Shown here: one piece after another, positions 57,163 to 64,000 of the stretch
Numbering within the stretch: position 1 is the first letter of the stretch
Layout: each line of letters starts with the position of its first letter
Origin: Neurospora tetraspora
Taxonomy: Eukaryota > Ascomycota > Sordariomycetes > Sordariales > Sordariaceae
Assembly (NCBI RefSeq): GCF_033439725.1
Contig: NW_026944388.1
Coordinates: 3,844,001-3,908,000 of the forward strand
DNA: 64,000 nucleotides
Direction of reading: 5' to 3'
Notes under the pieces: model-generated
What the model was told of the DNA's origin: nothing
What the model saw: only the letters and a program-made list of their open reading frames with translations
The model's database searches: none
Program-made: the position numbers and the translations under genes

Positions 57163-58967
57163 TCAATCAGAAGCTTTATGCCCGTTTGTCGAATAAGTGT
57201 CGAGGTGGTCTTTTGCGAACAGATCGCTTAGATACGGATAGAAGTTGTGCCTTGTCCATGGTCCAGGATTCCAATCTGAATTGTCTAGGCCTACCCTGAT
57301 CCCTTTCAACCATGGCGTAGTATCCCTACTGGCCACGGCTGCTGTCAGACCTTCTAGTTGTGGCCGGAGCTGAACCTCTCTGATGTCGATTTGCGTGATG
57401 TCCAGCGACTCCAGACGTGGACATCCTTTGACCAGTCTGACAAACTGTTCTTTGATAAATCGTTCTGGTGCCCGCTGTAAGGCACTGTGACAGATCCGCA
57501 AGACCTTGAGGTTTGGGAAATAACCAATAGTCTGAATGAGGTAGTCGTTAACGCCCATGTTGTTTGGTTCATTATTGAAGAGGGTGTCGATCAGTGGCAC
57601 ATACTCTATGGACAATGCTTTGAGTTGCTGTGAAACAGGTCTCAAAGTGAACAGGATCCGCGCGGGGCCAAGAAAGGGGAAGTCGAACGGCCTCGCTCTC
57701 CCGATTGTTGGGCTGGCTTCAGATGTAAACACGAAGCGTTCCAACCTGGGGCAAGCCCTGATAATCTTGAGTAGATCCCCTGGCCTCAAGAAAGCGCAAT
57801 AATGAAGCTCCAGTGAGCTGAGGTTCTCTAGTGGATGAATGGAAACTGTTGCCTTGTCACTGCTCGAAAATGCTGTGAGGGTCAAGTGTCGGAGGTTGGG
57901 GGCGCGATTGACGAAGGAGACAACCTCCTCGATTGGAGTAAGTAAATATATGAACAGTTCAACCTCTCTCAGGCTCCGAGGTGGCACATATGTTGATGCT
58001 TCCAAGTTCGCGGCTTCCAAGTTTGGAAACGCAACAGACTTGGGGACCGTATCCCTCCACAAGAATTGCTGCTTGCGAAAGATAGTCAAGTGATCGAGCC
58101 GTCTTAGGTTGCGGCAGTGACAGACCATCACCACCGGGATGAGGTCGGTCAACACGTTCAAGACGTCCAAGAACCACGAGTCCTTGTGTGCCATCTTGCT
58201 CAAGAATGGGATGTACTTGTTGATCAAGTTCATCAGCGTCGAGTACGACTGCAGTTCTTGCGCCGACATGGACAAAGGGTACCGCTCAAGATCACAGCGA
58301 TCCAAGAACGTTCTCAAACTGTCCTCAACTTTGGTGTTCTCAACTTTGGTTTGAGGACTTGCTCCAGAATATCCAGTTAGTACACTGTACACTTCCAACT
58401 TACTCATCAAGGTGTATCGGGCCATGGAGGAGGGACTCACGCTCGATAAACCCGAACCAGGTCAGCGAGCCCGTTCTCTTCGGCAAGTATACGAATAAAA
58501 CTGTACACCCCCTGAATATCTCTGTTGAGGCAATTCCCTTGAAGCAGAAACGGCTCCTCGTAAAGGAAGGGTTTGACGATCTCGTTGAGGCGACGACAAG
58601 TACGAGAAAGTCCGGCCAAAGCATTGATTGCCTCGTTCATGGGGGTATTATAACTGTTGCTATTATAACTCGTCATCAGCCACACCCGAAACTATCCCAA
58701 GTTTTTGAAGGCAGCCAGTCAGTCAACTTACTTCCGTTCGCTCATCGACCTGGTAGGAGGCTGGTCATCTGGCCCCTTGGCGTCGAGGTGGAGCTGCTCG
58801 ACAATCAAGAGGAGGATCTCGGTGGGAAGGGCGGAGAAGGAAGGAGAAGGAGGGGGAGGAAGGTTCGCGTGTGTGCCGGCTAGATCCATGATGGGATCGG
58901 TAGGTTTTGGCTTCATCTTGGTTGCGGAGTGGATATTTGGCTTTGGCCTGGCGTGAACTGGGGCCAA
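57163..58967 (-). CDS. F-box protein with leucine-rich-repeat-like C-terminus
   Basis: Exons 58732-58967, 58441-58653 and 57163-58357 (minus strand) give 547 residues. Intron 1 (GTAAGT, GCAACAG) is clear. For intron 2 (GTGAGT donor, CTAAC branch) the frame demands the acceptor GCAAG ending at 58358, not the nearer GGAG. The F-box is FSALPTEILLLIVEQLHLD (about 45-63), continuing LAGLSRTCRRLNEIVKPFLYEE after intron 1. The C-terminal two thirds has irregular leucine-rich segments (NLRHLTLTAF, NLSSLELHYCAF, RLERFVFTSE, NLKVLRICHSAL, RLESLDITQIDI), the usual substrate-binding arm of SCF adaptors of this type. Filamentous fungi have many such genes; the substrate is unknown. Confidence 0.85.
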
Positions 58968-61900
58968 AATACCCCCAGAGGGCGCTTTTGGCTGCGATCG
59001 AGGTGGTCAGCTGCCTTGGTGCTGTTCTTGTTCCTCTTCGGTAGCTCGGACTCAGCTTGGTTGCAGTCTACAATCCCAAGCTCGGCCAGGAGCGAAAGGG
59101 AGTGGAATTTTATACCCCTACATAATGCCGGTGTTGAGGCTCAACGCCATCGCCATCTCCAGGGAAGGTATGGGTCGTGTATCACTTCCAATGCAGTTGT
59201 TCTCTTCACTTTACAGACGAGACACTCACGGATGACGAGCTTGGACTGGACCGTACGGAGGTGAGCGGAAGACACCTACTCAGTCGCGGTTTCTACTCCT
59301 GGTCTGACACTGACGTCTGTCCGGGCCCTCGAAACCGGGATCATTGAGTGTGTGTAACACGGAAGTGCTCGCTGCGTGGTATTGAGAGCCGGACGCCGAC
59401 TCATCAACTGCTGGCATCTGCGAGTGAGTGACTGCCATCTGGACGCACTCGCATGTCTGCGTTTGTTTGACAGCGAGGTCAAGAAAGGGTGAAGGTGTTG
59501 GTTTGGTGAACAAGGTAACGACTTTATAATTGAGATTATCACGATTAGTATATCGCAAGGGGGACATCACGCCGAACCGAAATCCTGAATCCAAGGCCCG
59601 ATCCGGGTCAATTCGTTACGCCGGATCTGGAATGCCCGGGACCCACTTTATCGGCCATGCCGAAATGCCAAGACCCGGACCCGGCTCGGGCCCGGCACTG
59701 GAGGGCGGGTCCGGCCAAGCAATACCTAACCCAAATCGTCAGTGTAACCATCAAATCTTATTGGTCATTATCTCTAAAACAAGCTCATTTCCTCAACACC
59801 CACTCATCTTCGTCCCCATCATCTGTGAGATCATCTTGTCCCTGAGGTAATCAGGGTAATCAATCCGACCATCCACCAAACAAACAGCGTCCCGAAAACC
59901 AGACTCCCCGAAAACCAGACTCCCCGAAAAACACAGATCGAATCGCAAATCATTGCCCAGCCCAGCCACACAGCTGAGCCAGCCATTCACAGCTTATGTG
60001 AGCGCTACCTTAATCCAGTGCACGTGGATGTCATTCGTCAACGAACGCCGCCGGAAAGAGTTTCGTTGTCAGCCGCAACTGAAATTGTCCATTGGCAATT
60101 TTCGTCGAGTTGGAAGCGCAGGCAGGTCGGATGGTGAGAGAAGTATGATTCGCCTCACTTGAGTGGAATGAAGTGCGTGAAGCGGTTAACCTTCCGGTCA
60201 AGCAGACAGACTCTCAGACCGAGGATGAAATGCAAAATTCTTTGATCAATGACCTCGTTGGCCACCTCCCATCCTTCCCATCTGTCTAAAACAAAGAATT
60301 CATATTCGCTACCAAATGAAAGGAATTTGCCACCCAGATCCCGCCAACACGATCGATCGCGGACCCGACGACAACCCCTGTGGCTGTCAAATATAGTTGA
60401 ATGTACAGTGTGTAAAAGATACCCCGGATTTTGAGGAAAGGCAATTTCATTGCCAGTTGCGACATCGATCATTTCTCCGCAATCGCCCAAACGGTGTTTG
60501 AGGTTCAGTTCTCCACGGTGTGGTTTGATCACTAATGTTCATTCTCAACCCTTCCATTTCGACTTCTCGGTGCCTTTGGTCGTTGTCCGGCTAGGTATGG
60601 TTATGGTTACATCCCACCGCCGAACGACACAAAGGGACGCACTACTGCTGCACCCACTGTAGAGGTGCAGAGAGGCGGTGGTCGGTGCCGTGGAAGCGTG
60701 GTGATCATTGCGTTCAGTGACCTGGCGTGCCTGGCGCTGGCCCAGACCGCCTTTGACGACTTGGCAAATCTCGAGATGTCCGACACGAAACAAAGAGTTT
60801 GCACATGTTGAGAAGCCCATATTTTCATATGTGTTCAGTGACATGAAGATAATTCTTGTCAAGACCGTTGAGGTGTCATTGTTGTCGTCGTCGTAGTGAT
60901 TACATGATGCTGCAAAACCCGACCCTGAATTCCCTTGTCCCTTCCCTGATCCACCGCTCCCGCCCGGGCCCCTTGCCCTGTGGAGGCTGGGGAATGGTTG
61001 TTGCCCAGTGCCCGCTGTTGTGCAGCCTTTGTCCCACTTGGAAGGTGGAATTACAGGGGATGGAAACAGCGACATGTCCACGGGCATGGAAGTCACTTTT
61101 TTGGTGGGAAGGCTGGGAATGCCTGCGTTATGCAGCAGCAACCGGACAAGTCTTTCTTTCTTTCTTCAACAGTCGCTTCATTGTTTACCTTTTCCCCTCC
61201 CTCCACACCAGTGGCTTCCTCCTCCTTCCCACCGCCCTTTTTGATCATCCATCATCTTGCTTTGGGGTTTGGCCTCTTTTTCTGCAATTCAGGATCGATA
61301 ACACGCTCGAATATTCAACGAAGGGTACCTCTACTCCGACTCCGACAACGAGACACACAGACTCGACCAAATCCCTTTCTTGCTTGCGCCTTCCTGCCGT
61401 CCGAATCCTCAACATCGATTCGCTCCCTCGTCCGACACCGTCGCCTGCTTTTTTCTTCAGCCGCTCCACCACTCTTCTAGACTTCTCCCGCTTCGGGGGC
61501 TGATGCGCATCAGTGCCATCCCACCTCTCTAGTACCTGTCCAGGTCCCCATCCAGTCCGCTTCTCTGCCTTCTTCCAACCACCGTCGAGACTACGACCGC
61601 CCTTGATCTCCGATCCAGGTCGAACCCGGCTCTCCCTCCCGTTCAGACCATTCCGCCACTGGCAGCCCTCGATCAGGTCGCCAATCTTCCCAGGGATTCC
61701 CACTCACGGTCTGCAGAAAACCTCGCAGTCTAGACAGTCCCGATACACTCGTGCAGACCTCACAGACTGCCGCAAGGGGAAAAGTCCAACCTCCTGTCTG
61801 ACCAGAGGTGGACTCGCCAAACATACATATGGGTCAATGACATCAGAAGCCCAACACTCTTTCTACGCTACTAGAACTCGATTGCTTTAACTCGATCGCT

Positions 61901-62025
61901 CCTCCGCCATTCCACCCTCCTTCGTTCCCCGTCCCCGTCCCATCCGGCGCAATCCTTTCGGCGCTCCTCCTACTCCAGCGCACCTTTGTCGGCCATCACC
62001 ACTTACCCGAATCCGACCCTCAACA
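58968..62025. other. Divergent intergenic region between two F-box genes
   Basis: About 3 kb. It serves as promoter region for the F-box/LRR gene (-) and the F-box/WD40 gene (+). Pyrimidine-rich DNA from about 61.1 kb looks like a long 5' leader of the latter. Small direct repeats (GAAAACCAGACTCCCC twice) occur near 59896-59930. A 125-codon frame at 60155-60532 (-) has no recognisable features. Confidence 0.5.
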
Positions 62026-64000
62026 ATGGCGACACACGCTCGCGCAACCGCCTCGATGGAGGAAGCCCAGTCTCCTCGCGCCGCCGAGTCCTCGACCAAG
62101 ACAAACCGTCGCCGCGGCCACAGTCTCAGCGTGTCACCACTTTGGCACAACGCAAAGTCGACGACAGACAATCATGGTCCAAGAGACTCGACCCTCCAGC
62201 ACAGCATCTTTGGACAAAACCATGGCCCGTTCCGCAGTCACCGCCAGAACAGCGCCGCGAGCGACGATTCCGTCCCCGCCCATCACAAACAGGGTCACAA
62301 GTTGAAGGGCATGCTGCGTCGAGCCTCTGTCTCCTTCCGTTCGGGTGTGAAGGGTATCGTCAATAGGAGGACCTCCGTTCCGGATACCCCGACCTTCGAT
62401 CAGGATGTCGGTGCCGGTCCTTCTCAGTCTGCTCAGGCACGTCCCACTACTGCGCATTTGACCTGGAACAAGCTGCGCCAAGCCACGAGCTTCCACCGCC
62501 ATTCTCGCAGGGTGTCCGCCCACCACGGCGAATACCCCTTCGGTTTCAACGCCCTCGAGTCACCGCCCCTTCCTGTCCCTGGTTCCGGCGAGCAGCCTCC
62601 CATCATTCCCCGTAATACCGGTGCTGCAGCAAGACAGGCCGCTGCGAGCGCAGGTCACGGCTTCGAGATGATCAACATCCCTGCGCCCCGACCATGGGCA
62701 AATGACGGCATGGACGACTACGAGAGTGGAATTGGTATTGCGGTAACGAGAGGTGGATCGTCCGAGTCCGACGTCTTCATGGATGGCGTTGACTCCGATG
62801 TCGACATTGAGCTGAATAGCCCCTCTCCTAACGACGAGGTGGATATCATCAAGGTTGACTTCATCTCTCAGCTTCCCCTCGAACTTGGCATCCACATCCT
62901 GGGACAATTGGACGCGACATCGCTGGCTTCTGCCTCCCTCGTTAGTAGGTCTTGGAACCGTGCTGCTAGGAACCAGCACATCTGGCGCGAGTCTTTCCTC
63001 CGCGAGAAGACCACCACCTATGCCACGAGCGGAGCCGTCAAGCCGGGAACTGGTCTTGGTGTGCCAGCTATTCGCCCTGGAAACGACTGGAAGGAGATCT
63101 ACAGGGTCAGAGAGGAACTTGACAAGAGATGGAAGGAGGGCAAGGCTCGCCCTATTTACCTTCACGGCCATACGGATAGTATCTACTGCTTGCAGTTTGA
63201 CGAGTACGTCCCAGATTCGCTCCCTCGAAGTCAGCTTATATGCTAACGTGATATAGACACAAGATCATTACCGGTTCCCGCGACAAGACCATCCGCGTCT
63301 GGGACATGAAGACCTACTCCTGCAAGCTCGTCCTGGGTCCGCCCGAGATCATCAACGACTCCGACTTGTCCCTTCTCCACGACGAAGCCGGCAATGCCAT
63401 CCACCACGCGACCCTTCCCGAACTCGAACCCCACCCCTCAGCCAACGGTCAACTCCAAACCCCCGCTCGCAGCCACTTCTCCTCCCCGGCCCTCATCTCA
63501 CCCCCCATCTTCCACCGGGCCTCCATCCTCTGCCTCCAATACGACGACGAGATCCTCGTTACCGGCTCCTCCGACGCCACCTGCATCGTCTACGACATTG
63601 CCTCCGGCTACCAACCCGTCCGCCAACTCCGGCACCACTCCGCCGCCGTCCTCGACCTCGTTTTCGACGACAAGCACATCGTTACCTGCTCTAAGGACGT
63701 GTCCATCTGCGTCTGGGACCGCGCCACGGGCGCCCTGCTCAAGCAACTCCGCGGCCACACCGGCCCCGTCAACGCCGTGCAAATGCGCGGCAACACCATC
63801 GTCTCCTGCTCCGGCGACTTCCGCGTTAAGCTCTGGAACATCGAAACCGGCAAGCAGATCCGCGAGTTCCTGGGCCACACCAAGGGTCTCGCCTGCAGCC
63901 AGTTCTCCGAAGACGGCCGCTATGTGGCGTCCGCGGGCAATGATCGCGTCATTCGCATCTGGGACGCCAACACGGGCGAGTGCGTGCGCGAAATGAAGGC
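62026..64000 (+). CDS. F-box/WD40 repeat protein, SCF ubiquitin ligase adaptor (3' end outside window)
   Basis: Exon 1 is 62026-63203; exon 2 starts at 63257 and runs off the window. The 53-base intron has GTACGT, GCTAAC and ATATAG. The start ATG (CAACAATGG) has a strong context. A basic, Ser-rich, disordered head of about 275 residues precedes the F-box (DFISQLPLELGIHILGQLD and on to IWRESFL, about 277-325). WD40 repeats begin near residue 378 (HGHTDSIYCLQFDE, KIITGSRDKTIRVWD) and at least five are visible before the edge (GSSDATCIVYD; CSKDVSICVWD; CSGDFRVKLWN; SAGNDRVIRIWD). An insert of about 60 residues separates the first two repeats. The architecture is like beta-TrCP/Cdc4/Met30. I do not assign scon-2 or fwd-1. 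Confidence 0.92.

Noticed and set aside
62026-64000. Naming the F-box/WD40 gene fwd-1 or scon-2
   Set aside because: Only the general architecture can be seen. The position of the F-box and the neighbourhood of qde-1 do not support either name firmly.
1-64000. CRISPR arrays, 5S rRNA genes, further tRNA genes
   Set aside because: No regularly spaced repeats and no 5S or second tRNA consensus found by eye on either strand; a covariance-model scan would be decisive.

Overview
The window is chromosomal DNA of a filamentous ascomycete, almost certainly Neurospora crassa or a very close relative. The first gene ends exactly as the RNA-dependent RNA polymerase QDE-1 does: the catalytic Asp triplet lies the right distance from the stop. 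Genes carry short introns with GTRNGY donors, CTAAC/CTGAC-type branch sites and YAG acceptors. An LTR element is saturated with C-to-T and G-to-A change in the manner of repeat-induced point mutation (RIP), the Neurospora genome defence.

Left part (1-17.7 kb): the 3' end of qde-1; a small PAR32-like gene; tRNA-Pro(UGG); a pepsin-type aspartic protease gene that looks damaged; a Gly-rich protein gene; and a long P1B heavy-metal ATPase gene on the minus strand. A 47-bp-arm inverted repeat lies in the shared upstream region between this ATPase and the next gene.

Middle (17.7-38.6 kb): an NRAMP metal transporter head to head with the metal ATPase; a probable Mediator MED22 subunit; a Pus1-like pseudouridine synthase; an eroded HET-domain incompatibility gene; and a two-domain terpene synthase (terpene cyclase fused to a prenyl-diphosphate synthase), the most unusual enzyme here. 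A complete but RIP-ruined Ty1/copia element with 164-bp LTRs and a GCTAC target duplication follows at 33247-38633.

Right part (38.6-64 kb): a large Q/H/S-rich Myb-like regulator, an Ap4A phosphorylase (Apa1/Apa2 family), a FIT/Scs3 lipid-droplet membrane protein, a secreted GH55 beta-1,3-glucanase, a 5.9-kb stretch with no certain gene, an F-box protein of leucine-rich-repeat style, and the start of an F-box/WD40 protein that runs off the end.

Themes worth following: a divergent pair of metal transporters around a hairpin-forming repeat; in-frame TAG codons followed by good coding sequence in otherwise readable genes, which in this group could be sexual-stage A-to-I editing sites, splice acceptors or decay; and an apparently stand-alone fused terpene synthase. 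I see no CRISPR array, rRNA gene or prokaryotic feature.
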